Shown: piece after piece, positions 53,561-64,000 of the stretch
How the letters are laid out: the number at the start of each line of letters is the position of its first letter
How positions within the stretch are numbered: the first letter of the stretch is position 1
Source: Agapanthus africanus
Lineage: Eukaryota; Streptophyta; Magnoliopsida; Asparagales; Amaryllidaceae
Reading direction: 5' to 3'
DNA: 64,000 nt
Assembly (NCBI GenBank): GCA_030015575.1
Contig: CM057339.1
Span: 778,612,809 to 778,676,808, forward strand
Program-made: the position numbers and the translations under genes
Notes under the pieces: generated by a model
What the model was told of the DNA's origin: nothing
Database searches by the model: none
What the model saw: only the letters and a program-made list of their open reading frames with translations

Positions 53561-56500
53561 TGTAACGTTTTAGAAATCGTTTAGGTGAATTTTCCTTTAA
53601 TAGGTAAAATAAATTGTGTTTTCCGTAAAAACCCAGAAGTGATCATTTTTCAGTATAGACTTAACTGCACCTAGTTTGACTAGGAAATTTCTAGTTGCGG
53701 TATTTAGTTAGTCACTTGAAAATTTTAGTTCACTTTAATATTTTTCCTTAATTAAAATATTATTATAATCTTTTAATTATGCACTTAATTAGTGGTAATT
53801 ACATTTTGGATTTAGTTCATTATGCTAATGTGAATCCATGCTAACTTAATCACAAGATTAAGTATTAAACCATCTTTGCAAAATATCCTAGATAATATCT
53901 AGATATTTGTTGAGTTTAAAGAAATTTTTATTTAAAAGATTAAGAGGTGGCATGGATGGGAGAGGTATTAATGAGCTTTAAATGATATTTTAGACTAGAA
54001 ATTTCCATACAATTCTTTAACCTTCATCTTTTTCCTACCTTGGCCGAGCAACCCCTGCTGCCCCATCTTTTCCTTCACCCCATTTGCACTTCTAAAAGCT
54101 CAAATAAATCATCAAAAATCATCAAATAATCCCACAAACTTAAATACAAATCCATACCCATTATTCTTTAGCTTAACCAAGTTTGGATCTTCATGAAAGT
54201 TAGCATTTTGGATGCTATCTTGGAAAATCTTTTGCAAGTTTGTGAATCAAGTTTTGAGGTATAAATCTTAACCCTAAGGTTTAGTTGTTGTTTAAATATT
54301 TTAAGCTAGCTTATTAGATGTTTAAGTATGGCTTTAAATTACATGTTTAGAAATTGAAGAAAAGATTATGAAGATCAAGTTAGGGTTTTGATTATTGTAA
54401 GGGTTAATTGAGTTGTTTTGACATGGAAAACTTAATCTAGTTGTAAGATTGTTAATTTTATTTTCCTAATTGTCTAATTAAGCTTGATTGCAAACTAACA
54501 TTTACTAAATCTTATATGGGTGAGATTAAAATTGTAGTAAAAGTTTGTGTGGCTTTATCAAGCTTTTAGGTGATTATTGTGATCGCTAGAATTGTTTAAA
54601 CTTCTAGATTTGAGCTAAAATGATTAAAATATGCTTACTAGGTTTTCGGATAAATTAGGCGTGGGTTTCAATTGACGTTGCGATATTATATATATTATCT
54701 TCCACGATATATATTGTGTTATGAATGCGCGATCGGTACGATCAGGGTCTAGACTTTGTGGATATGTCGTTTTGCGTTCCTAGCTAAGGTTGTGCCGATG
54801 TCGTACGCGTTTTGTGCACTAAGTGCACAGTGTGTATATCTTGTGAACGTTATCCTTGCGTTTCGTTTTCTTTGTGTCGGCGCAGGATATTTAGTCTTAT
54901 GTGTTGTGTTTGTGAAATTTTAGGATCGCGAGCAGGGACTTCGGACGCTGCGAAGAAAGAGAAGCAGGTGGTCGGATTTACTTACCTCGAGATCATCGGT
55001 GACTAGATTTAACATCTACAGGGGAATCGTCCGCATTGCGTTATGCGTCTGGGCTAGATTCAATGACATGATTATTAGTTATAAGTATATGTACATAGAG
55101 ATTGTGCATGAACTTCATTGCATATTATCACTTGTTGTGCCTGGACTTGTACCCATTGGACACTGCACTATTATTGACAGTTCATGTCGCACGAGCACTA
55201 ATTGTATGCTACACTCACACCGTCGGTAATTTGCCATGACACGCACAACCCCTATACATACGTGATATTGTATTGGTTAGGGATATTGAGACGTAGATTC
55301 TTATTCCATTGTGCATATGAGATATAGCTAACACATATACATACGTGATATTGTATTGGTTAGGGACATTGAGACGTAGATTCTTATTCCATTGTGCATA
55401 TAAGATATAGCTAACACATATACATACGTGATATTGTATTGGTTAAGGACATTGAGACGTAGATTCTTATTCCATTGTGCATATGAGATATAGCTAACAC
55501 ATATACATACGTGATATTGTATTGGTTAGGGACAATTAAGACATTGATTCTTATTCCTTTACGCATATGAAAAGTAGTATACTTGCATACCTACATGCTT
55601 ACACATATGCCTTACTATGTATACATGCTTACACATATACCTATATGGTATTACATCATTATTGATAGGTATATACCCATATCTTGCTATAGCTACATGT
55701 ACATCATGCATATATACTTACATGTACTTTCATATATCTTGCTATAGCTACATGTTCACCTTTATATGATGTTGCATTTGACTTTGGAGAAATTTGGAAA
55801 CCGCATGATATATTAAATAATTTGATGCATTTAAATAGCGGTTTTTCCTTGATATGCTCATATTACTGTTTTATGTTGTATATATTATATTTCATGGATT
55901 TATGCATTTGAGATATGGATTTCATATGATATTTTCTGGATTTGAGGACCGTGGTATTTCATGAAATTAAGCATTGTTTGAAAAACCCAGTTTCTCTTGA
56001 TATGATATTTCGATGCGTCCACTATGAGATTTCTCGGTTCTGAGACTTGTGTTAGAAACCCGATGCAAAGAGTGGACGAGGCCGTATGCGGGTATATGGT
56101 GGGGCCCGGAGGTATCCCGGGGCAAGAAGACTCGTATTGTAGGTGGTGAGCCCGAGGCCGGGGAGTACTACCTTACCGGTGATATTATTTGGTTTCGACG
56201 GGTATCTGAGGGATACCGACCGGAGTTTTGTACGGATATGCTATGTGGATTGCGAGTGTTAGACACTCAGGTTCCATGAGATGTACGGACATGACATCAG
56301 GGCCAGTCCTGGTGACGACGTCTAAGATATGAGTATTTATGTGTCGATGCTGGACACTAGTTTTCATGATGTTTTCGGGTGTCGATATTGGACACTCAAG
56401 TTCCATGAGACTTACAGGATATGAGGGCCGATCTGAGTATGCAGTGCCTGAGGTATTGGGATTTGGATGTGTCGTTGATGGACACTAGTTTCTCCACGAT

Positions 56501-57376
56501 GAGGATTCCGTGTTGATGATATGTTTTACCCCATACTCAGCATTTATTGATATGCATTGCTTCATGTTTTTAGTAGTACCTGATAGAGTACCTTTCATGA
56601 TTATTGCATACACATATTGCCATATTATACCATCAGTTGCATGTGATAGATTATCGTAGTACGTGCATACCTGCGATTATCTGCATGATGTTATTTACTA
56701 TTCATAAGTTGGCAACTCACCCACGTTGTGCCACAGTGTTTTGCAGGTTGTCCCTCAGAGAGTAGCAGCGGCATGGCTTCTTCTTATCGTATCATCTTTT
56801 ACAGCGGATACCGCTACGACTGACTGTGAGCAGTTTTGCTATAGGTGGGTTTTACGGTTATCTGATGATGCTCATTGTATATCTCGTTGTATCTAGTACT
56901 CTCCATCTACTACTTCATGTATTAACTTAGAGACGAGATGTGAGGACAATATTGTATATTATTTTGTGACTTGGGTGTCGTGCTCGTGTGAGCCGGCCTT
57001 TTATGCAGCTTTATCTTTTATGCTGTTTTCACTTTATATCGTCCATTTTCTTCACTCCGGCATCATATATCTGTTGTGGTGGTTGTTTCCTCTTTTGGGC
57101 GTGGATTTGCTCCCGTTGGGGATGCTTTATTTATATATTTTGTTTGTACCCTTTTTGGGTCTAGTTTTTTCAGAGGAGGTGCTGCCAAATTTTAAAGAAA
57201 GTAAATTTGGACTTTAAAGATTTTATTTGAGATTCCCAAAAGCTTTTAACAATGTTCTTATCAATTACTACTTTTGATGGTTTAGACTGCTGGGTTTTCA
57301 CTTACTTAAATTGTGTTACGCCTGTAGACATTACATGGTTTAAGGGCCGTCACGTGCCAAATTTCGGGTCGTGACA
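53561..57376 (+). repeat. Chromovirus 3' LTR (3816 bp), intact
   Basis: Uninterrupted LTR, TGTAACG...GTGACA, that serves as the reference for the split 5' copy. It contains the 83-bp tandem repeat (55253-55590) and 'tgtcgat.ttggacac' repeats (56240-56500). The small ORFs (54999, 56049, 56966) are LTR sequence. Confidence 0.95.
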
Positions 57377-57762
57377 AGGGCCTTGACGGCAAATCAAATA
57401 AAACCTGCAATACTATTAGAGATCATCCCACACCAGCGCGGAGTGGTTATGACTCATCGGGGCTCCCAAACTGAGCCTAACCTCAAGTATAAAGCGTTAT
57501 GGAAAATTTCTAACATTTGCTCTTCCGATGGTTATATGACCTAAGGAGATTACTTGAAGATGTCTTGTCCAGCCCCCGAAGGGATCAGAGACACGACAAC
57601 CGCGGGGTTACTCGAACAGCAGCGTAAAGTCTGCATATCGGGGAATGCATCAGCCAACGCGACGGCATGACAAAAAAAATCCTAGTACCACAGACCCTGA
57701 TGGACCTCTATCGTAAAGAGCAGGGGTTAACTGTGACGTTAGGATAGGTTTGCCTACGAGCC
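57377..57762 (+). other. Probable continuation of T2 beyond the chromovirus
   Basis: This 386-bp stretch lies directly after the chromovirus target copy, so it is the right flank of the site whose left flank is T2 3' sequence at 15706. No coding region or known motif was recognised. It ends where copia-type LTR E4 begins. Confidence 0.6.
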
Positions 57763-59970
57763 TGTTAGTTATGTATATACCCTAGAGGCCATTATTGTAC
57801 ATATGATGCATATTATAGTGGATACTTGGATATATATAGAGAGGACTTTCTTGCTCGATATGATAGTATGCTATCTGGTTACACTTTGACTTAACATGTT
57901 GACTTGTATTATGTTACTGTCTTGCTCTCACATGTTGATAAAACCCTTAAGATGTGTACTTGACTACTAGGACTATGATGGAGATCATACTAGTGGGGCC
58001 AGGGTAGTCCACAAGTACATCCTATAATTGTTCCTAGTCGAGGGTGTATCGAGACAGGGCATCGATACTCTAGAGTAGACTAGCGTATACGCTTCTTGGC
58101 CCATATAATGGGCGATGGATGATCCCACATCCATTGGTGTTTGACATCAAAGATGGTATACGGATGCTCAGTGAAGACTGGGTACACTGAACGGACTCAC
58201 CGAGAACTCCTAGATGGTATTATACCTATCGTCAGGTAGCAGTTCTCTGGTGACACTTGTACAGGTTATTCTGTAGACCCGAGATCGTCATGGAGTCTTG
58301 TGTGATTCCCACTGTGCTTTGATTTCCACCTTACCACGTTCAAGAAGACGTGCAAAACGGTGGCTTTTGGGTACAGTCCCGAATCACATGGAGGCAATGA
58401 GCGATAGGAGGGGTTTCGCCTCTCTCGGTATTAGGAGTTGATGTTGTGCTATGCTCGATTGGCCATAACAGGAAATCCCTGGCCAGGGTTGCTAAGATTT
58501 ACAGGTAAGTGTTATCAGTAGTTTCTCGAACCGTTATGGACCTCACATCGGTATGACTTATCAAGTTACTGGGGTCTAACGTTTACCACCCCTAGACTTG
58601 ATATGCATCATATCAGATGAAGAAACCAGACTGTACGGTAGTGTTACTGATTGGATTCGCAGGAGTATGTACATGCTTGCTTGTTGATCTTCTGATCGCT
58701 CAATACCCAGGTGGCCGTTACGTTTAGCTGACCGCTTGCAGCTTGTGGGTGTTTGATATGATCATCACCTACTGTCGGCGTATTGACGAGTCTTTAGAGT
58801 CCTACACAGAGGTTTCCTAGCTCAGGAAAAACGGAGTAGGAGCACATATGTGATGTGTACAGGACCGAGATTAATACATGTATGTGATGTCGTATTCTAT
58901 TCTCGAGATATGATATCGGCCGGTTATATGTGATATAGCCGGGTCATCAGATCAAGTGTTGATTCGATGAAATGATATATTTTATATTAGTCGGTTATAT
59001 GTGATATAGCCGGATTATTAAATCAAGTGTTGATTTAATAATTTGATTTATAATTATATATTTGATATATTAAATTATATTAACTAATATATGCTCACTT
59101 AAATATTTATTATTCTCACTAATGATACATTTAACATATATGTGATATATGTTTATTGTGACATGCTTGGTTATACATGCAACATGGGTATATGAGACTT
59201 ACACCATACTATTAATAATGTTTGGGTTTTTTTATTTATATTAAGTAATTCAAAATTGTGGAAATGACTCATGGTTAGAAGCTTGGAGAAACTTGAAGAT
59301 AACTATTGACTTAGTCCACCCTTTTTGTTTCACTTAAGATATTTTTCTAACCTAACCATTACACATAACCATGGTTAACTCTCTACATGAGTTAGTGGAT
59401 GACATACACTCATCCTTGGTTGCATTTCTAACCTCACTCTCATTTTTTTCTCTCTTCATTGATCATATCCTTCATCTCCTTCAAGCTTCTAGGTTTTTGG
59501 GGAGATAAAGAAAAATAGTGAGAAATTAAATAATAAAGTGAGCAAAATTTCTACTTCATCATCCTCCTCTATACTAGCCATATAGTTTAGGGTGTTAGCT
59601 TCACTAATTCCAAATTAGTGAAGTGATAGCTTGAGTCCGTATTTTTTCGACGTAGATCATCTTGGATTTCGAAGTCTTCAAGCAAGCATGCATCATTCAC
59701 CTTGTGGAGCCACTCAAGAGTCCGGGAGCTCGATGATCGCAGTGAAGGGACCACAACTTAGAGCTATAGAAGTGAAGGAGCGGACTACAAAGGTTGTAAT
59801 CCCTACTCACTTAGATGTAAAGTTGTTTACGGGCAAAGTTAACCCTAATTATCTAGTTAAGATCTTGGTTAGGGTTTCATAGCACCCCAAAATTTTTGTA
59901 AAATGGCATGGTTGATGACTTCCTAAACCTTGTTGTCATGCTATACAACCCTACAAGCCCAAGAGAGGTA
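57763..59970 (+). repeat. E4: copia-type LTR, truncated or solo
   Basis: Begins TGTTAGTTATGTATATACCC and follows the E1/E2 LTR layout throughout: 'gagacagggcatcgatactc', 'gtacagtcccgaatcacatgg', 'agtctttagagtcc'. The expected '...GACTTACA' end and primer site are missing. Similarity fades after about 59960 ('agcccaagagaggtaa'). No matching target copy was found, so it is a 3'-truncated LTR of a related family, more diverged than E1 or E2. Confidence 0.75.
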
Positions 59971-60085
59971 AACTAAATAAACTCTGAAATGGGTTCATAA
60001 ACTAGAGACTCCAAAATAAGTTCATAAACTAGAGATTCCGAAATGAGTGAATAAACTACAAACTCCGCAATGAGTATATAAACTA
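59971..60085. repeat. About 27-bp tandem repeat
   Basis: Four imperfect units of 'gaaatgagttcataaactag'-type sequence. Non-coding, AT-rich, between E4 and the antisense coding region. Confidence 0.8.
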
Positions 60086-60233
60086 CTTTATGCCAAGTCA
60101 AGACAGCAAAAGAAGGAAAAACACTAGTATGAAATGAAATATGTCTTTTATTCATGAATCAAAATAAATACAAGATACTCTTATTTATGAATGAATAAAA
60201 AAAAGAAAGGGAATATACAGAGACAAAAATGTT

Positions 60234-62290
60234 TCAAGTCGGCGGACGATTCAACAGGCCAGCCAGTTCGTCGTTCATCCGCTGGACTTCGGCTTCAAGC
60301 TCCACCAGTGCTGCAAGAAGAGTCCCTGCCTGGGTCTGTTGATTCTGGTATGAAGCGAACTGACTCTCAAGCTCCATCACGACAACCTTATAGGCTTCAA
60401 CCATCTCACGGGTAAAAATAACGGCTTTGTCAAGAGCCACCACCTCTGTAATGGCTTCTTGAAGTACCCACCAAATTTCGTACGCACGGATGGTCTTGGC
60501 AATAAGCTGATCCTGAAGTTCCCCCAAAACGTTTAAAGACAACTCCCTTTCTGAAAACTTCTGGTTGAGCCTTTTCGCGCATGATTGAAGGTTAGCTGCA
60601 CACCGTTCGATCCATCCTCGGAGGCTCGTTTTTACAGTTAAGATGTCGGAGGGAAGGCGTATGCACTCAAGCCTATGTAGGCAGGCCTCCACTCGACGAC
60701 AGTACTCAACCCAGGCACGCACCAATGCTTCGTCATGATAGGTGCGAGAACCGGTAGTGAAGCGTTGGCATCGGCAGCAAATTCTTCGGCCGTGATAGAA
60801 GTACCAGCGCGAATATCTTCGATGAATGCTGCCAAGGAATAAATGCTCTATTTCGCCATCCTTTCAGACGCACGTCGGGCATAAGGGCCTGGTGGCATAG
60901 GGATCCGAGACTCTAATGGAGTAAGGGCTGGCAAAGCTGTAAATATTCAGGAGCGGCCAGTTGTGTTTCCAAACATAGAGTAAACAAAACGATGCCAAGG
61001 ATAAAACATCACTTACCCACAGTCATGCAAGATGAGTTTGAAAGATCCCCGAGCCATCAAGAATCTCGACTTCGTCATCAGCCTCCAGAATTGTGGTTTA
61101 GAATGAAGGAAATATCAGCATCATCATGAAAATATAAAACCAGGAGGGCAAAGAATACCAACCTTGGCCTGAGGAAAGAATTATGCTTTGTGGGGGGATT
61201 GCTTGTGGGGCAGCCATATCGAGCAAGCGCTGGAAGGTTTTTCTCGGAGAGAGATCCACGATAGAAGCCGCCAATTCCCGTAATTCTGAAGGAAAGAAAG
61301 GGTTAGATGTTAGAAGGGTCATTAAACAAAATGTATATGTACATGAGATTACCTTCAATGCTTCATCCGTCCTGAGCTGGGGGGATAGCAGCCTCAGCGG
61401 TCTCCTCCACACCTTCAGGTGCATCACTGGAGATATTCGTAAAACCTATGGCCGGCATGGTAGTCTCCAATAAGGGGACAAAAGCCGCCGCTGGAGGCTC
61501 CAAGACAGGGATGACGGCTTCAATCATCCCCTATATACTCTCCGGTACGTCATTAGGGGTGTCCATAGGATCCATGGCCGATGACGTCAGCTCTGCTAAG
61601 GGAGTGGACATAGAGGAGACACCAGCCGCCATCGGAAGCTCCACAGTAAGCGTAGTAGCTTCAGTAATCCCCTCTACACCCGCCGGTGTGTCAGGGGAGA
61701 TATTCACGGAATCCGCAACCATGACCTGATCTGGACTCAAACCCGCTTCCGCTTTAGAAGTCTTTGCAAAGATCGCGCAAAAATAAGAGGACATAAAAGT
61801 AATACAAATTACTAGCCAAAGGAAGAACACGAAAAACACGCATACCAATATGCCAAGGAGCTTGAAGTATGGCTTTTTCGAGCCGTCGTTCTTTTCTCAT
61901 TAAATACGCTCACCGGGCTTCAAGCGCAAATGAATGACTACTTGTTTTTAGTGCAAGCTCGTCCTTAGAAGCATCTGAGATGGGCCATTTAAGGGCCCAT
62001 TCTTCTTCCATTAACAGAGGACCCATATGCACCCTCCGTAAAGATGGTTCAACGTCGTAGAATGCAACGAGGGGGGTAAGCTTTTTTCGGAGCGCACACG
62101 TTCTCAGTCTCATCTTGAGAATGTCTTAAAGCCTCGGCCAATTGCGTGGCCTCCTCGGCAGATGAGCCAGGATAGATAAGACCGGCGTTTGACTCCTCCA
62201 TAGCTATCGGTTCATCCTGAATAAACAGCTCGGACTCAAGCAGAGTGTCGAGTAGGCCGGCAACCGATTTCTTCCTTCTCTTGGACTTGT
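60234..62290 (-). pseudogene. Spliced antisense coding region, function unknown
   Basis: I do not recognise the protein. On the minus strand, coding-like pieces are joined by intron-like gaps: 62280-62115 (KSKRRKKSVAGLLDTL, then an acidic tail), 61760-61353 (NISPDTPAGVEGITEA repeated as NISSDAPEGVEETAEA), 61285-about 61150 (ELRELAASIVDLSPRKTFQ), about 60936-60730, and a last helical exon of about 160 codons ending at 60234 (AWVEYCRRVEACLHRL, MVEAYKVVVMELESQ). Candidate GT-AG introns are 61845-61762, 61352-61286 (ending TTTCCTTCAG) and 61016-60937 (starting GTAAGT). Stops at 61531 and a frameshift near 60730 show decay. Tat elements can carry antisense extra ORFs, so it may belong to T2. A captured host gene fragment is also possible. 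Confidence 0.5.
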
Positions 62291-62360
62291 GCTAACACTA
62301 GCAGAAGAACGCTTCCTCCCCCCTGGGCACTTTGGCACGACGTTGCCCAATTTCACTTTC

Positions 62361-64000
62361 TATCATGACCTGAATGTGGCACGTGACCGGTACTTAAATC
62401 AAGTGACATCTAAAGACGTTGACGCGGTCCAAGTAAGTCGAAACCCGGAATCTAAACCCTTTTTTGAAAATATTAGAGGTGAGGTATAAAATAGTCATTA
62501 GATGGGATCAATTTAAAATAAACATTTAAGTCTAACTAAGTATGTTTGAAAAGCATTTATGACGTTTAAAATTTTGACAACACCTCCTTTGTAAATTTTG
62601 AATAAAACCCGATACAAACATAACAATAAAAATAGCATCCCAATGGGAGCTAGCTTACACGCCCAAACGGCGGATCAACCAAGCAAACAATATACGACGC
62701 ATAATGGCAAAGAAAAGAAAAGCAAAACAAAATCAACAATATAAAAAGGTCGACTCCAATGAGTACGACGCCCACGACATACAATTCTAAGTCTCGTTTC
62801 TAAGTCCACAATATACCAGTTCTAAGTAGATGGAGTTTTACTAGATACAAGAATATATAAATATACAAGTGTGGGTACGAACAACAGTAGCCCACCTGCC
62901 AAAGCAATCACTGAGAAAAAGGGTGTGCCGCAATCCGCCGATAATCCGAGCGGTAACCTGCAAGAAATTGTGGCACAACAGGGGTGAGTTGCCAACTCAG
63001 TGAATAAAAGTACATCTCAAGATAGAAATCGAAATGCACAACAAACCTAGGTCATAAGTATAGTTCTATCATATCCTGTACTAATATAATATATGATATG
63101 CATATGTATCATAAATGTAACTCTATCCATCACATGAACCCAAAATAGAATATATCAATGCAAATGACCAGTATCCTAGGTATAAGCTCAAAAGTAGCCG
63201 AAAATATATATGTAAAACCTCTTCTTTAAAATAGCCGCGGAATACATATGTCGTGGCATAAAAGAAGACGTGATAGTATGAAATATAATATGTATCTTAT
63301 TTAAGATATACGTCTTGCTGTTTTAGTGAAGAGTATTAAGAGGTTTACAATTTAAAAGATCCCAGTGTCATATCAGACACGTCAAATAATGAGGCTATAG
63401 CTCGATTTTGAAATCTTTTTTATATGCAACAATCGGTAAAAAGGTTATTCAGGTACTGTCCCCCGGATCAGTCCTGGTCGGCTATAATAACTCATAACAG
63501 AACTGTATCCTCATATTATAGAAACATATCAACCTCTGGATGTCCAGTATCGACACCCGAAATCAGAAATCCCTTGTGTCCATCACCGACATGCAAATCC
63601 TCAAATCTCTCATGTCCATCACCGACACGCAAATGCAGATATCGTCGACACCATCTCAACAGATGATCGCCACCCGATATCCCTGGCCCCGGTCGGTATC
63701 TCCTAGATATCCGCCGTGCCCAAATCGAGCCCCAGTCAGTATCCCCTGGATATCTATCGTGCTCATCTCTATCTCCAGTATCGAGTATCCTCGCTGGGTT
63801 CCCCGTCTCTAATGCGACTATCCTGCCCCTCGGTCTCGACCGGGTCCACCATGTATCCAACTGTATATCCCCCCACTCAGTCTGGATACCGAAGTAATCC
63901 GTAATCGTATAGCCCCCCACCCCCACTCGGTTCGGAGTAAAACAAATATAAAAATGACTCATGGTGGACATCAACTCATCATATCCAAAGATAACAAGTA
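62361..64000 (-). repeat. E5: older chromovirus-type LTR, inverted, runs off window
   Basis: The reverse complement resembles the last part of the chromovirus LTR: 'tatcatgacctgaatgtggc' against the LTR end, 'caacacctcctttgtaaa' against 'tttacaaaggaggtgctgtc' (49033), and 'gttgccaactca' near 62990 against 'gagttagcaactcac' (48577). Divergence is much larger than between the two LTRs of the intact element. It contains 'catcaccgacatgcaaat' repeats (63540-63660). No coding region. Confidence 0.75.

Larger units (their letters stand above)
15707..57376 (+). mobile_element. Tekay-like chromovirus (Ty3/gypsy), with three nested elements
   Basis: LTRs start TGTAACGTTTTAG and end GGGTCGTGACA. The target duplication is AGGGT (15702-15706) / AGGGC (57377-57381), one transition apart. 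Without its inserts the element is about 12 kb: 5' LTR pieces 15707-16853, 36906-38402 and 48094-49245 (about 3.8 kb in all), internal region 49246-53560, and 3' LTR 53561-57376. The initiator-Met-type primer site, gag with one CCHC knuckle, single-RNase H pol and C-terminal chromodomain remnant fit the chromovirus Tekay clade. It sits in the 3' region of T2. Confidence 0.88.

Overview
The window is repeat-only DNA from a plant nuclear genome, almost certainly an angiosperm. The evidence is the set of plant-specific LTR-retrotransposon lineages: Ty3/gypsy Tat, with an extra RNase H; a Tekay-like chromovirus; and Ty1/copia with an initiator-tRNA-Met type primer site. I see no host housekeeping gene, rRNA or tRNA gene, or CRISPR array. 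The sequence does not name a species. AT-rich spacers, satellites and deep nesting suggest gene-poor heterochromatin.

Layout. (1) 1-10405: T1, a minus-strand Tat-family element cut by the left window edge. Its 5' LTR is 7729-10405 and a decayed gag runs from 7578 down to 3931. A long 3' non-coding region with hairpin cassettes and a 131-bp satellite follows directly, with no pol. (2) 10406-15706 and probably 57377-57762: T2, a plus-strand Tat element of the same family (pol plus 3' region). T1 appears to have inserted into T2's pol. (3) 15707-57376: a Tekay-like chromovirus (LTRs about 3.8 kb) inserted in T2. Its 5' LTR is split by two further elements: E1 (copia, 16854-36900, target duplication ATATA) and E3 (coding-less Tat-type element, 38403-48088, target duplication TGGGG). 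E1 itself holds E2 (copia, 21351-31502, target duplication TTGCA). (4) 57763-about 59970: E4, a truncated copia-type LTR. (5) 60234-62290: a degraded, apparently spliced antisense coding region. (6) 62361-end: E5, an older inverted LTR related to the chromovirus.

The nesting is directly supported. Removing E1 and E3 with one target copy each rebuilds a 5' LTR of about 3.8 kb that is colinear with the intact 3' LTR (53561-57376).

The most unusual structure is a cassette of consecutive stem-loop modules in the non-coding parts of T1, T2 and E3. It has a near-constant loop (GTGAG/GTAAG/GAGAG) and differing stems, and the stems show repeated compensatory double changes between copies. This points to selection on secondary structure, in RNA or single-stranded DNA, in a Tat retrotransposon 3' region. 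All assignments come from reading the sequence; no searches were run.
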